DNA of 45,942 nt from Candidatus Cybelea tumulisoli. Its GTDB lineage: Bacteria; Vulcanimicrobiota; Vulcanimicrobiia; Vulcanimicrobiales; Vulcanimicrobiaceae. Positions 14,917 to 23,283 of this stretch are shown one piece after another. The notes beneath the pieces were generated by a model. The model was not told where the DNA came from, did not search any database, and saw only the letters and a program-made list of their open reading frames with translations. A program made the translations under genes and the position numbers. How positions within the stretch are numbered: position 1 is the first letter of the stretch; the number at the start of each line of letters is the position of its first letter. The DNA lies in the NCBI GenBank assembly GCA_003167155.1, contig PMTY01000146.1, forward strand, positions 21,540 through 67,481, in the 5' to 3' direction.

Positions 14917-16304
14917 GCGTGGCGGTCGATTTCGCCGATTTGGTCGCCATCGCGCTTTTCATCTACGGTCTGCACGAGTTGAACTCGCCGGCCACGGCGC
15001 GCCGCGGCAACCGCCTCGCCATGGCCGGAATGGCGATCGCGCTCGTCGGCATTATCATTCAAACCGGAGGCGCCGGTTGGCCCTCGGTGGCCGTCGGAAT
15101 TGCGATCGGCGGATTGGTCGGAATCTACGCCGCGCTCAAAGTAAAAATGACCGCGATGCCGCAGATGGTCGCGCTCTACAACGGCGCGGGCGGCGGCGCC
15201 GCGGCGTTAATTTCGACCGTCAAGTACTTCACCGCAGCTCCGGCCGCAAACCTCGATGCGATCGTTGCGGTCTCGCTCGTGCTCTCTGCAATCATCGGTG
15301 CGATCAGTTTCGCCGGCTCGATTATCGCCTTTCTCAAGCTGCAGGAGGTCATGACCGGCCGTCCCGTCACCTATCCCGGGCAGCAAATCGTCAACGGCAT
15401 CGTTCTGATCGCGATTCTGGGCTTGGGAAGCTGGTTCGTGGCGACGCTGGGAGTGCTGCCCGAATGGGCCTTCCCGGTGCTTCTGCTGGCGGCGCTGCTC
15501 CTCGGCGTCTTCTTCACCTTGCCGATCGGCGGCGCCGATATGCCGGTCGTAATTTCGTTGCTCAACTCGTTCACCGGCGTCGCGGTCGCGATTACCGGTT
15601 TCGAAATAAACTCGACGCTGCTGATTATCTGCGGCGCGCTCGTCGGCGCAAGCGGCACCATCCTGACGGTCGCGATGAGCCGCGCGATGAACCGGCCGCT
15701 GACCAACGTGCTCTTCGGCGCCTTCGGCTCGGCCGGTGGATCGGAGCCCGCCGCCGGCAGCGGCGGCCCGCAGCAGATCCGAGCCACGAGCGCCGACGAT
15801 GTCGCGGTCATGCTGGCCTACGCTTCTAAAGTAATCTTCGTACCGGGTTACGGCATGGCGGTCGCGCAAGCCCAACACAGCGTCAAAGCTCTTGCCGATC
15901 AGCTCGAAAAACGCGGCGTTAAAGTTCTGTACGCGATCCATCCGGTCGCGGGACGCATGCCGGGACACATGAACGTCCTGCTGGCTGAGGCAAACGTGCC
16001 GTACAACCAGCTGCTCGACATGGAGGACGTTAATACGGAGTTTCCGACCGCCGACGTCGCGCTCGTGATCGGCGCAAACGACGTGACCAATCCGGCCGCG
16101 CGCACCGTTGCGAGTTCTCCGATTTACGGGATGCCTATCCTCGACGTCGACAAGGCCAACAACGTCGTCGTGCTCAAGCGCTCGATGCGTTCGGGCTTCG
16201 CCGGAATCGAGAATCCGCTCTACGAGCTTCCCAACACCTCGATGCTCTTCGGCGACGCCAAGGCGTCGGTTGACGCGCTGACGGCGGCAGTCAAAGCGCT
16301 ATAG
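14913..16304 (+). CDS. pntB: NAD(P) transhydrogenase subunit beta
   Basis: A 463-residue subunit with an N-terminal membrane half (about 1-270, eight or nine helices) and a C-terminal NADP(H)-binding domain III (about 290-463). Recognisable motifs are M-P-Q-M-V-A-L-Y-N-G-A-G-G-G-A-A, G-S-I-I-A-F-L-K-L-Q and A-D-M-P-V-V-I-S-L-L-N-S-F-T-G-V-A. In domain III, V-P-G-Y-G-M-A-V-A-Q-A-Q is the NADP-site fingerprint, followed by I-H-P-V-A-G-R-M-P-G-H-M-N-V-L-L-A-E. Together with pntAA and pntAB it couples hydride transfer between NADH and NADP+ to proton movement. It ends 2 bases before the convergent NHL lipoprotein gene. Confidence 0.97.
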   Translation: MSVAVDFADLVAIALFIYGLHELNSPATARRGNRLAMAGMAIALVGIIIQTGGAGWPSVAVGIAIGGLVGIYAALKVKMTAMPQMVALYNGAGGGAAALISTVKYFTAAPAANLDAIVAVSLVLSAIIGAISFAGSIIAFLKLQEVMTGRPVTYPGQQIVNGIVLIAILGLGSWFVATLGVLPEWAFPVLLLAALLLGVFFTLPIGGADMPVVISLLNSFTGVAVAITGFEINSTLLIICGALVGASGTILTVAMSRAMNRPLTNVLFGAFGSAGGSEPAAGSGGPQQIRATSADDVAVMLAYASKVIFVPGYGMAVAQAQHSVKALADQLEKRGVKVLYAIHPVAGRMPGHMNVLLAEANVPYNQLLDMEDVNTEFPTADVALVIGANDVTNPAARTVASSPIYGMPILDVDKANNVVVLKRSMRSGFAGIENPLYELPNTSMLFGDAKASVDALTAAVKAL

Positions 16305-16306
16305 AT

Positions 16307-17416
16307 TCACGGGCCCGACGCCAGCGACGTCGGCAAATCGTAGCGCCGCACGCCGCGAACGCAACGCAGCGGCTTCTCGGTCTTCGGTGCGTAGACGCAG
16401 ACGGCGCGGCGATCCTCGATCGGACTGCTGTAACCAACGTTGCCAACGTAGAGGTCGTCCTGCGCGTCAACGGTTAGCGACTTCGGATAATCCACACCGT
16501 GCTCGATCTCGTAACTCGGAGTCGATGCGGCGGGCGGGTAGACGGAAATCGACCCGCGGCCGCTGACCCCGCCGGAGTCGTTCGCGACGTAGAGCGTCGC
16601 GGAGCTATCGAGCGCAATCGCTTGCGGACTCTGTATCCCGGTTGTGATCGTTCGCAAGACTTTGCGCGAACCCGCCTCGTATTCGACGACGCTCGGAGAC
16701 CCGCTCGGCTGGCCATTCATTACGAAGAGATCGTTTGAAGGATCGAGTGCAATCTCCGCCGGTCCCGTCACTCCTTGTGTAATCTTGCGCAAAGGTTTGC
16801 TCGATCCCGGCGCGTAGACCATCACCGCCGGACGAGCGTAATCGCCGTTGAGCACATAGAGGTCGTCGTTCGTATCGACGGCCAGTGAGATCGGCAAGTC
16901 GATACCCTTTGTGATCGTGCGAACCAGCTTCGTCGTGCCGGCCTTATACACATCGACCGAACCGTTGCCGCTGTGGCTGTGGTACTCAATGCACGAAGGG
17001 CATGAAGCGACGTAGAGATTGTTCGCGCTGTCCGTTGCGACCGCCCACGCGTAGTCCTTTTCGATTTTGCGTGATGGGATAAGGCTGCCGCGATCGTACT
17101 CCGTGACGGCGCCGTCGTAGTAGTGCTGGCCTATGATGTCGTACAGCCGTCCCGACCGGTCGACCATAATAGGGCCCGGATAGGCTGCCCCTTTAGTAAT
17201 TCGTTCGGCGACGCCGGTGAGCCCGAGGTTATACAGCGTAATGCTGCCGCGACCGCAGCATTCACTTACGAACACGTAAGACGCGGGGGTGTGGGCGGCG
17301 CTACCGGTGGCCGGCAGGAGCGGCGAAGCGGGGTTCGGCGACGGCACCGTGGCGCATCCGGCGAGCACGGCGGCCGCGACGGCCCAAGCGTGGCAACGAA
17401 GATTTGCGATATTCAT
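16307..17416 (-). CDS. NHL-type beta-propeller lipoprotein, downstream copy
   Basis: A 369-residue lipoprotein: signal peptide with lipobox V-L-A-G-C near residue 21, then a beta-propeller built from repeated units such as I-A-L-D-P-S-N-D-L-F-V, I-A-L-D-S-S-A-T-L-Y-V-A-N and L-T-V-D-A-Q-D-D-L-Y-V-G-N. These resemble NHL/SMP-30 blades. Such propellers usually bind proteins or ligands; I cannot assign a partner. Two cysteine features are shared with its neighbour: E-C-C near residue 53 and A-S-C-P-S-C near residue 140. A GAGAGG ribosome-binding site precedes ATG 17416, and 9 bases separate it from the stop of the upstream paralogue. Confidence 0.8.
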   Translation of the reverse strand: MNIANLRCHAWAVAAAVLAGCATVPSPNPASPLLPATGSAAHTPASYVFVSECCGRGSITLYNLGLTGVAERITKGAAYPGPIMVDRSGRLYDIIGQHYYDGAVTEYDRGSLIPSRKIEKDYAWAVATDSANNLYVASCPSCIEYHSHSGNGSVDVYKAGTTKLVRTITKGIDLPISLAVDTNDDLYVLNGDYARPAVMVYAPGSSKPLRKITQGVTGPAEIALDPSNDLFVMNGQPSGSPSVVEYEAGSRKVLRTITTGIQSPQAIALDSSATLYVANDSGGVSGRGSISVYPPAASTPSYEIEHGVDYPKSLTVDAQDDLYVGNVGYSSPIEDRRAVCVYAPKTEKPLRCVRGVRRYDLPTSLASGP

Positions 17417-17425
17417 ATCTGCCTC

Positions 17426-18532
17426 TCACGGCCCAGACGCAAGCCACGTTGGAAAGTCGAACTTCCGCTGACTTCGAACGCAATGCAACGGCTTTTGGGT
17501 ATCTACCGCGTAGACGCAGGTGGTTCCGCGATTGCGGGGAGGGACGTAATATCCGGCGTTCGCAACGTAGAGATTATCCTCTGCATCGGCCATCAAGGCG
17601 CCCGCGCCATCCACGCCCTCTGTGATCGTGTAACTCGGAGCCGATGTCCCCGTCTTATAAACGGAGACCCAGCCGTGGCCGGTGTTGTCGACGTTCGAGA
17701 CGTAGAGCGTACCGGAGGCATCGAGCGCGAGGGCCTGCGAATTCAAGAGACCGCTCGTGATCCTTCGCAGGATTTTGTCCGAGCCCGCCTGATACTCCAC
17801 GACGCTCTTCGAAGTACTCGACGGATTGTTCAGCACGAAGAGATCGTTCGAAGGGTCAAGCGCAATCGCGAGCGGTGAATTCAATCCGCGCCGAAGCTCG
17901 CGCAGCGGCCGGCTCGATCCCGGCGAGTAGACGGAGACGTCGGGGCGTGGGTAGACGCTGTTCGCGACGTACAGGTTCCCACTCGTGTCGAATGCGAGCG
18001 AAAGTGGAACGTCGACCCCATTGGCGATCGTCCGCAGCACCTTCGTCGTACCTGCCTTATACACGACGACGGTGCCCCTGCCGCTTCCGTACGGTAGGCA
18101 GGTCGGGCATGAGGCGACGTACAGATTATTTGAGTCGTCCGTTGCTGCAGCCCACGCGCCCTTGGATCGAAAGTGGCGTGTCGGCGTGAGACTCCCGCGA
18201 TCGTATTCGGTAACGGTGCCGCCGTAGAACCGATTTACGGCGTACAGCCGGCCGGAGCCGTCGACGGTGATAAAATCCGCTTCTCCGACCCCGTCGGTGA
18301 TCGTGCGAGCCACTCCGGCGAGCGCCGGCTCGTAAAGCGTGATGTTGCCCCCGGACTCGTTGAAGCGGCAACACTCGGCCACAAACACATACCGGGCGAG
18401 CGTGTGGGCGGGGCGACCGGCCGCCGGGGGCGGGAGCGCCTGGACTGCATTCGGGGACGGCGCGGCGGTGCACCCTGCTAAAATTGCGGCGGCAACGGCC
18501 CAAGCGTGGCAACGAAGATCGGCGATAATCAT
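17426..18532 (-). CDS. NHL-type beta-propeller lipoprotein, upstream copy
   Basis: A 368-residue paralogue of the next gene downstream; both begin with almost the same leader (A-D/N-L-R-C-H-A-W-A-V-A-A-A) and lipobox A-G-C, and end with the same L-A-S-G-P. Blade motifs are I-A-L-D-P-S-N-D-L-F-V-L-N, L-A-L-D-A-S-G-T-L-Y-V-S-N and L-M-A-D-A-E-D-N-L-Y-V-A-N. E-C-C and A-S-C-P-T-C are kept from the paralogue, as is the D-R-G-S-L-x-P-x-R loop. ATG 18532 has GAGGAG about 8 bases upstream; an in-frame codon 10 residues earlier lacks one. This is a tandem duplication in one transcription unit. Function is unknown. Confidence 0.8.
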   Translation of the reverse strand: MIIADLRCHAWAVAAAILAGCTAAPSPNAVQALPPPAAGRPAHTLARYVFVAECCRFNESGGNITLYEPALAGVARTITDGVGEADFITVDGSGRLYAVNRFYGGTVTEYDRGSLTPTRHFRSKGAWAAATDDSNNLYVASCPTCLPYGSGRGTVVVYKAGTTKVLRTIANGVDVPLSLAFDTSGNLYVANSVYPRPDVSVYSPGSSRPLRELRRGLNSPLAIALDPSNDLFVLNNPSSTSKSVVEYQAGSDKILRRITSGLLNSQALALDASGTLYVSNVDNTGHGWVSVYKTGTSAPSYTITEGVDGAGALMADAEDNLYVANAGYYVPPRNRGTTCVYAVDTQKPLHCVRSQRKFDFPTWLASGP

Positions 18533-18610
18533 ACCTGCTCTCCTCAAACGCCTCGGACTCAAATGTTAAGCCAGGTCACCATTCCTGTCAACGCCGCGCC
18601 GGCGTACGCT

Positions 18611-20203
18611 TCACTTCAAACGCCAGTCGGCGGCGTTCCAGGTGGGCAGGAAGGCGTTGGGGGCAAAGCCGTGCAGCCGCACGCGATACGCGTAGACGTA
18701 ATCAGCGTTGAAGAGGTAAACGATCGGCACTTGCTCCGCGACGATCGTGGCAATCTCGCGATAGAGACGCTTGCGCCGGTTGGGATCCGTCCGTGCAAGC
18801 GCTTCGTCTTCGAGTCGATCGACGCGCGCGTCGCACCAGCGCATGTAGTTCGACGGCGCGCCGCAGCGGAGAACCGAAGAGTCGTCCGGATCGGCGCCCA
18901 TCGTCCACGGCACATAGGCTAGATCGAATTTGCCGGTTGCGAGCACACCGGTTCGCGGCAGAAAGAGCTGGGCGTTGCTGACCGACTTCACGACGACGTC
19001 GATGCCGCGGTCGCGCAACTCGGCCTGAACCGTCGTCGCGACGCGGACGCCGGTCGTCGACTCGGGAAACTGCACGTAAACCAGCTGTAAAAGATTTCCG
19101 TCACGGCGGCGCATCCCGTCCGACCCACGGCGCCAGCCGGCCTGGTCGAAGATGCGATCGGCGCTGGCTGGATCGTACCCCGGCTCGCGCACCGTGGAAT
19201 CGAACGCCCACGAAAAGCGCGGCTGGATCATGTCGGTCACGGGATAGATTCCGAGCGTTATTTTTTGCGAGATTTCGCGGCGGTCGATCGACATGGCAAT
19301 CGCGCGGCGTACCGCCGGGTTGTCGAGCGGCACGTGTTCGGTATTGAGTGCCAGTCCGGCGACCACGGCGGTCGGCACGGTAACAAAACGCAAATGCGGA
19401 TCGCCGTGCACGACGGCGAGTTGCGCCGGCGCCAGAAGGTTCCAATCCAACTCGCCCGATTGCAGCAACAGCAGGTTCGTCGACGGGTCGGGGATGGTTC
19501 GAACGTCGAGTGCGGCGATCGCGGGTTTGCCGCGCCAATACCGCGGATTGGCGACGTAGCGCAAGCCTTCGCCGCGCCTCCACGATTCGAAACGGTACGG
19601 ACCGTCGCCGACGATAGGTTGCGAGCCGAACGCGGCTCGCGCCAATGGCGACTGCGCTCGTAAGACGTGCGCCGGCAGAACGAACTGTGGTGAGATTCCG
19701 TACGAGAAGTACGTCGTCGCGGCGGGCGCCCAAGGCCGCCGCAGGTGGAAGACGACGGTGTGCGGCCCCGGTGCGAACGCGCGGTCGATAAGTTCGTAGC
19801 CTTCGTGCGAGCGCACGGGATTGCGCGGATCTAGGATCGCCTTCAAGGTAAACAGGACGTCCGTGGAAGTAACCGGCTGCCCGTCGCTCCAGGTTACGCG
19901 GCGGCGCAGGCGGTACGAAATCGTTCGGCCGTCGGCTGAAACCCCGCCGTTGGCCCGGGTCGGGACGACCTCCAAGAGCGCCGGAACCGTCCGCCCGGCC
20001 GGATCGAGGTCGACAAACGGCTCGAAAGCCAGCCGCGCCGCCTGTAGCTCGACCGAAGCGGCGTCGGGCGTTAGAAAGAGCGGATTGAGGTTTTGCGGAT
20101 CCGCGGCCAGATCGAAGCGAACCGTGCCGCGGGCGGCCTGGGACGACGGGCTGCAGCCGGCGTTCCCGGCTGCTAGCGCGAGCCACAAAGCTATGGCGGC
20201 CAC
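18611..20203 (-). CDS. Peptide/nickel-type ABC transporter substrate-binding lipoprotein (SBP family 5)
   Basis: A solute-binding protein of about 530 residues with a lipobox (N-A-G-C) after a hydrophobic leader. Family 5 (DppA/OppA) features include D-P-Q-N-L-N-P-L-F, the long lobe segments with R-R-R-V-T-W-S-D-G-Q-P-V-T-S-T-D-V-L-F-T-L, G-D-G-P-Y-R-F-E-S-W, and the A-V-R-R-A-I-A-M-S-I-D-R motif. No permease or ATPase genes are adjacent, so it is an orphan binding protein or works with components encoded elsewhere. It is divergent from the Lrp-kdd-kamA operon, which suggests import of peptides or amino acids feeding lysine degradation, but that is inference. The start is unsettled: GTG 20203 has a poor ribosome-binding site, and ATG 20296 would overlap the Lrp start. 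Confidence 0.85.
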   Translation of the reverse strand: MAAIALWLALAAGNAGCSPSSQAARGTVRFDLAADPQNLNPLFLTPDAASVELQAARLAFEPFVDLDPAGRTVPALLEVVPTRANGGVSADGRTISYRLRRRVTWSDGQPVTSTDVLFTLKAILDPRNPVRSHEGYELIDRAFAPGPHTVVFHLRRPWAPAATTYFSYGISPQFVLPAHVLRAQSPLARAAFGSQPIVGDGPYRFESWRRGEGLRYVANPRYWRGKPAIAALDVRTIPDPSTNLLLLQSGELDWNLLAPAQLAVVHGDPHLRFVTVPTAVVAGLALNTEHVPLDNPAVRRAIAMSIDRREISQKITLGIYPVTDMIQPRFSWAFDSTVREPGYDPASADRIFDQAGWRRGSDGMRRRDGNLLQLVYVQFPESTTGVRVATTVQAELRDRGIDVVVKSVSNAQLFLPRTGVLATGKFDLAYVPWTMGADPDDSSVLRCGAPSNYMRWCDARVDRLEDEALARTDPNRRKRLYREIATIVAEQVPIVYLFNADYVYAYRVRLHGFAPNAFLPTWNAADWRLK

Positions 20204-20241
20204 CCCGCTTGCGCCGAACGGATTCTGGGTGCTATGCTTAG

Positions 20242-20264
20242 GATTCCGAAAATTGTTCGGAATC
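20242..20264. promoter_or_regulatory. Perfect 9-bp palindrome between divergent genes, candidate Lrp operator
   Basis: GATTCCGAA and TTCGGAATC are exact inverted repeats separated by AATTG, 18 bases upstream of the Lrp-family ATG and 38 bases from the likely start of the binding-protein gene. Position, symmetry and the AT-rich centre suit a binding site for the dimeric regulator encoded next to it, allowing control of both directions. The assignment is inference. Confidence 0.6.
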
Positions 20265-20282
20265 TCGGACTTCTTACCAACT

Positions 20283-20756
20283 ATGATTGCAAACATTGAA
20301 GGGCTCGACGAGCTCGACCTCCGGATCCTCGACGCGTTGCAGCGCAACGCGCGTTCGACCTTCAGCCAGCTGGGAACCTTGGTTGGCCTCAAGCCGCCAG
20401 CGGTGCACGACCGGGTGAAGCGGCTCGAGCAGCGCGGCTATATCCGGGGTTATGGAGCCAAGCTCGACCCCGCGCGTCTGGGAATCAATCTCACGGCCTT
20501 CATTAGCTGTTACACCTCGCCGGACTGCGCCTACGACGAGTTTACGCGGACGCTGAGCGAGATGCCCGAGGTCTGCGAAGTGCATTCCGTCGCCGGCGAG
20601 GAGAGTTTCGTCTGTAAGGTGGCAACCCGTTCGACGCAACATCTCGACGACTTGCTCGCGCGGCTCAAAGCGACGCCGGGCATGGCGCGCACGCGGACCA
20701 CGATCGTTCTCGGGATGCCGTTCGATCGCGGCGGCGTAACGGTGCAGATGCGATGA
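20283..20756 (+). CDS. Lrp/AsnC family transcriptional regulator
   Basis: A 157-residue regulator with an N-terminal winged helix-turn-helix (about 8-55: L-D-E-L-D-L-R-I-L-D-A-L-Q-R-N-A-R-S and V-G-L-K-P-P-A-V-H-D-R-V-K-R-L-E) and a C-terminal RAM ligand-binding domain (about 70-150, with V-C-E-V-H-S-V-A-G-E-E-S-F-V-C-K-V). Lrp/AsnC proteins sense amino acids. The start is ATG 20283; no Shine-Dalgarno is visible, so translation may be leaderless. Its stop overlaps the kdd start (ATGA), placing it in one operon with kdd and kamA. The natural reading is a lysine- or beta-lysine-responsive local regulator acting at the palindrome 18 bases upstream. Confidence 0.9.
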   Translation: MIANIEGLDELDLRILDALQRNARSTFSQLGTLVGLKPPAVHDRVKRLEQRGYIRGYGAKLDPARLGINLTAFISCYTSPDCAYDEFTRTLSEMPEVCEVHSVAGEESFVCKVATRSTQHLDDLLARLKATPGMARTRTTIVLGMPFDRGGVTVQMR

Positions 20757-21820
20757 GCGCTCCGTCAACGGCACGCTGTCATCCGCTGGGGGTTCATCGC
20801 GTGCTCGAACCGGCCGGGGCGATGCCCCAAGACGCCTGGAAACTCGACAATACGCCGGCGGCGGGTGAGAACGAAATTCTCTGCGATGTCGAGGTACTCA
20901 ACATTGACTCGGCTTCGTTCCGGCAAATCGCGAAAGCGTGCGGCTACGATCCCGGTCGCATCGGCGACCACGTCACCGCGAACGTTCGCGCACGCGGAAA
21001 GCAGCACAATCCCGTTACCGGCAGCGGCGGAATGTTTGTCGGATGCGTTTTACAAATCGGCGAAGCGCTGCGCGGCACCGTCGATCTGCGCCCCGGAGAT
21101 CGGATTGCATCGCTGGTTTCGCTGACGCTTACCCCGCTGCAGATCGACGCGGTCACCGGCGTGGATGTGGCGACGGCCCGAATTTGGATCCGCGGCAAGG
21201 CGATTCTCTTTCAAAGCGGGCTCTGGACGCGCTTGCCGGAGGACTTCGACGAAGAGGTAGCGCTCAGCGTGCTGGACGTCGCGGGGGCTCCCGCGCAAGT
21301 GCGGCGCCTCTGCTCGGCCGGCCAGACGGTGCTCATCGTCGGCGCGGACGGCAAGAGCGGTTTGCTGGCGTGCGCGCAGGCCAAGGACTGGGTCGGAGAG
21401 AGCGGCCGCGTCATCGGCATCGTACCTTCCGCGGATACTCCCGGGGCACGTCTCCTGGTTCTTGAGGGATTGGTCGACGAGCTGATCGTCGCCGACGCAC
21501 GCGATGCCGTTGCATCCAGCCGGCAAGTCGAGTCAGTAGCGCCGCAGCTCGCGGACCTCGTCATCAACTGCGTTAACGTTCCGGGAACCGAGTTGTGCTC
21601 GATTCTCTGCGCCCGCGATAGGGGAACCGTCTATTTCTTCTCGATGTCGACGTCGTTCACGGCGGCCGCGCTCGGTGCCGAAGGCGTCGGCCGGGACGTC
21701 ACGATGATCATCGGCAACGGCTATACGAAGGGTCACGCACAAATCGCCCTGCAAACGCTGCGCGATCGTCCCAAACTGCACGCACATTTCAACCAGACCT
21801 ACGCAAGGAAACCTCGATGA
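20753..21820 (+). CDS. kdd: L-erythro-3,5-diaminohexanoate dehydrogenase
   Basis: A 355-residue enzyme of the lysine degradation pathway, oxidising 3,5-diaminohexanoate with NAD(P)+ and releasing ammonia to give 5-amino-3-oxohexanoate. Family signs are H-P-L-G-V-H-R-V near residue 10, the M-P-Q-D-A-W-K-L-D-N segment, G-K-Q-H-N-P-V-T-G-S-G-G-M-F-V-G, and the Rossmann-like V-L-I-V-G-A-D-G-K-S-G near residue 198. T-V-Y-F-F-S-M-S-T-S-F-T-A-A-A-L-G-A-E-G is typical of the C-terminal half. Length is normal. It overlaps the Lrp gene before and kamA after by four bases each. The pairing with lysine 2,3-aminomutase supports the call strongly; the genes for the step between them (kamD/kamE) are not in the window. 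Confidence 0.88.
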   Translation: MSAPSTARCHPLGVHRVLEPAGAMPQDAWKLDNTPAAGENEILCDVEVLNIDSASFRQIAKACGYDPGRIGDHVTANVRARGKQHNPVTGSGGMFVGCVLQIGEALRGTVDLRPGDRIASLVSLTLTPLQIDAVTGVDVATARIWIRGKAILFQSGLWTRLPEDFDEEVALSVLDVAGAPAQVRRLCSAGQTVLIVGADGKSGLLACAQAKDWVGESGRVIGIVPSADTPGARLLVLEGLVDELIVADARDAVASSRQVESVAPQLADLVINCVNVPGTELCSILCARDRGTVYFFSMSTSFTAAALGAEGVGRDVTMIIGNGYTKGHAQIALQTLRDRPKLHAHFNQTYARKPR

Positions 21821-23202
21821 CCCAAACGTTCGCGCTCACGCCGCATACCAAACCACCCGTGCCCCCGGAACAGTTCGAGTATAAGGATTTGAAACAAGGC
21901 GAGTTTTGGCGCCACATCCCGGCCTATGCCGAGGTCGACGAAGCGACGTTCCTCGACCATTTGTGGCAACAGCGCCAGTCGGTGAAGACTGCCGAAGAGT
22001 TGCTCGAGACGATTCGCGGCGTCTGCTCGTCGGAGTTCTACGCAGATGCCGAAGAGGGCTTTCGCCAAGCTCCGATGGCGGTGCGCGTCTCTCCCTACGC
22101 CATCGCGCTGATCGATTGGAGCGATCCGATCGACGACCCGATTCGGCGGCAGTTCATCCCGCTGGCCTCGGCGCTGCTGCCCGACCATCCGCGTTTGACG
22201 CTCGATTCGCTGCACGAGCAGCAAGACTCGCCGCTTCCGGGACTCGTGCACCGCTACGTCGACAAAGCGCTCTTTCTGCCGCTGGCCGTCTGCCCGGTTT
22301 ATTGCCGCTTCTGCACGCGCAGCTATGCGATCGGACCCGACACCGAAAACGTCGACAAGATCACGCTGGCCCAGACGCCCAAGCAGTGGCAGGAGGCGTT
22401 TGCGTACATTGCAAGCCGTCCGGAGCTGGAAGATATCGTGATCTCCGGCGGCGACGTCTACCAGCTCGCGCCCAAGAACATCGAGCTGATCGGCAACGCG
22501 TTGCTGGACATTCCACATCTGCGCCGTCTGCGCTTCGCAACCAAAGGCCCGGCGATCATGCCGATGAAGCTCATCACCCACACGGAGTGGCTCGACGCGC
22601 TGACCTCCATCGTGGAGCGCGGGCGAAAGTGCGGCAAAGAAGTCGTCCTGCACACCCATTTCAACGCTCCCGAAGAGATCACGTGGATCACGCAGAAGGC
22701 AATGCGCCTGCTATTCGAGCGCGGGATTTTTACCCGGAACCAATCCGTGCTGATTCGCGGCGTCAACGACACGCGCGAACGGATGCAGTTACTGACCAAG
22801 CGGCTCGGCCACATCAACGTGCACCCGTATTACGTCTACATGCACGACATGGTTAAGGGCGTCGAGGAGTTGCGCACGACGATCGCCACCGCGGTGGACA
22901 CCGAGAAGTTCGTTCGGGGAAGCACCGCCGGATTCAATACGCCGACGTTCGTCTGCGACGCGCCAGGCGGCGGCGGCAAACGCGACGTCCACTCGTACGA
23001 GTATTACGATCGCGAGAACGGCATCGCGGTCTACGCGGCGCCGAGCGTCAAGCCCGGACAGGCCTTCCTGTACTTCGACCCGATCGACCAGCTCGGCGCA
23101 GAAGCCCAAGCTCGTTGGTCCGCTGCGGGCATTGCCGAACAGATGATTCGCGAAGCAATCGACAACGCGGGTCTCGAAAACGATCAGCTCGTTCTAGCGT
23201 AA
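21817..23202 (+). CDS. kamA: Lysine 2,3-aminomutase (radical SAM, PLP)
   Basis: A 461-residue radical SAM enzyme converting L-lysine to L-beta-lysine. The 4Fe-4S ligands are C159, C163 and C166 in C-P-V-Y-C-R-F-C-T-R. The SAM-side motif is I-S-G-G-D-V-Y near residue 210. The PLP-binding lysine lies in D-A-P-G-G-G-G-K (K388). V-L-I-R-G-V-N-D and Y-V-Y-M-H-D-M-V-K-G are also family motifs. Glutamate 2,3-aminomutase is close in sequence, but the adjacent kdd gene argues for lysine. The short EpmB type is excluded by length and by the full C-terminal region. ATG 21817 overlaps the kdd stop. Confidence 0.92.
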   Translation: MTQTFALTPHTKPPVPPEQFEYKDLKQGEFWRHIPAYAEVDEATFLDHLWQQRQSVKTAEELLETIRGVCSSEFYADAEEGFRQAPMAVRVSPYAIALIDWSDPIDDPIRRQFIPLASALLPDHPRLTLDSLHEQQDSPLPGLVHRYVDKALFLPLAVCPVYCRFCTRSYAIGPDTENVDKITLAQTPKQWQEAFAYIASRPELEDIVISGGDVYQLAPKNIELIGNALLDIPHLRRLRFATKGPAIMPMKLITHTEWLDALTSIVERGRKCGKEVVLHTHFNAPEEITWITQKAMRLLFERGIFTRNQSVLIRGVNDTRERMQLLTKRLGHINVHPYYVYMHDMVKGVEELRTTIATAVDTEKFVRGSTAGFNTPTFVCDAPGGGGKRDVHSYEYYDRENGIAVYAAPSVKPGQAFLYFDPIDQLGAEAQARWSAAGIAEQMIREAIDNAGLENDQLVLA

Positions 23203-23239
23203 GGCACTCCCGACGCGACCCCAGTCTAGCGTAAGAATG

Positions 23240-23265
23240 CCTCACGCGTGATAAGACGCGTGAGG
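23240..23265. terminator. Perfect 10-bp hairpin after kamA, before the Uma2 gene
   Basis: CCTCACGCGT and ACGCGTGAGG are exact inverted repeats around GATAAG. The hairpin begins 38 bases after the kamA stop and ends 18 bases before the next ATG. It may end the lysine operon or act as an operator or leader hairpin for the Uma2 gene. No T-run follows, so plain rho-independent termination is not certain. A direct repeat (TCTAGCGTAAG) lies at 23193 and 23225. Confidence 0.5.
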
Positions 23266-23283
23266 TGGTGCTATAGTCAGCTT

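Noticed and set aside
18611-20296. Start of the binding-protein gene at ATG 20296
   Set aside because: It would overlap the Lrp start and place the palindrome in coding sequence; no ribosome-binding site. Kept as an alternative only.
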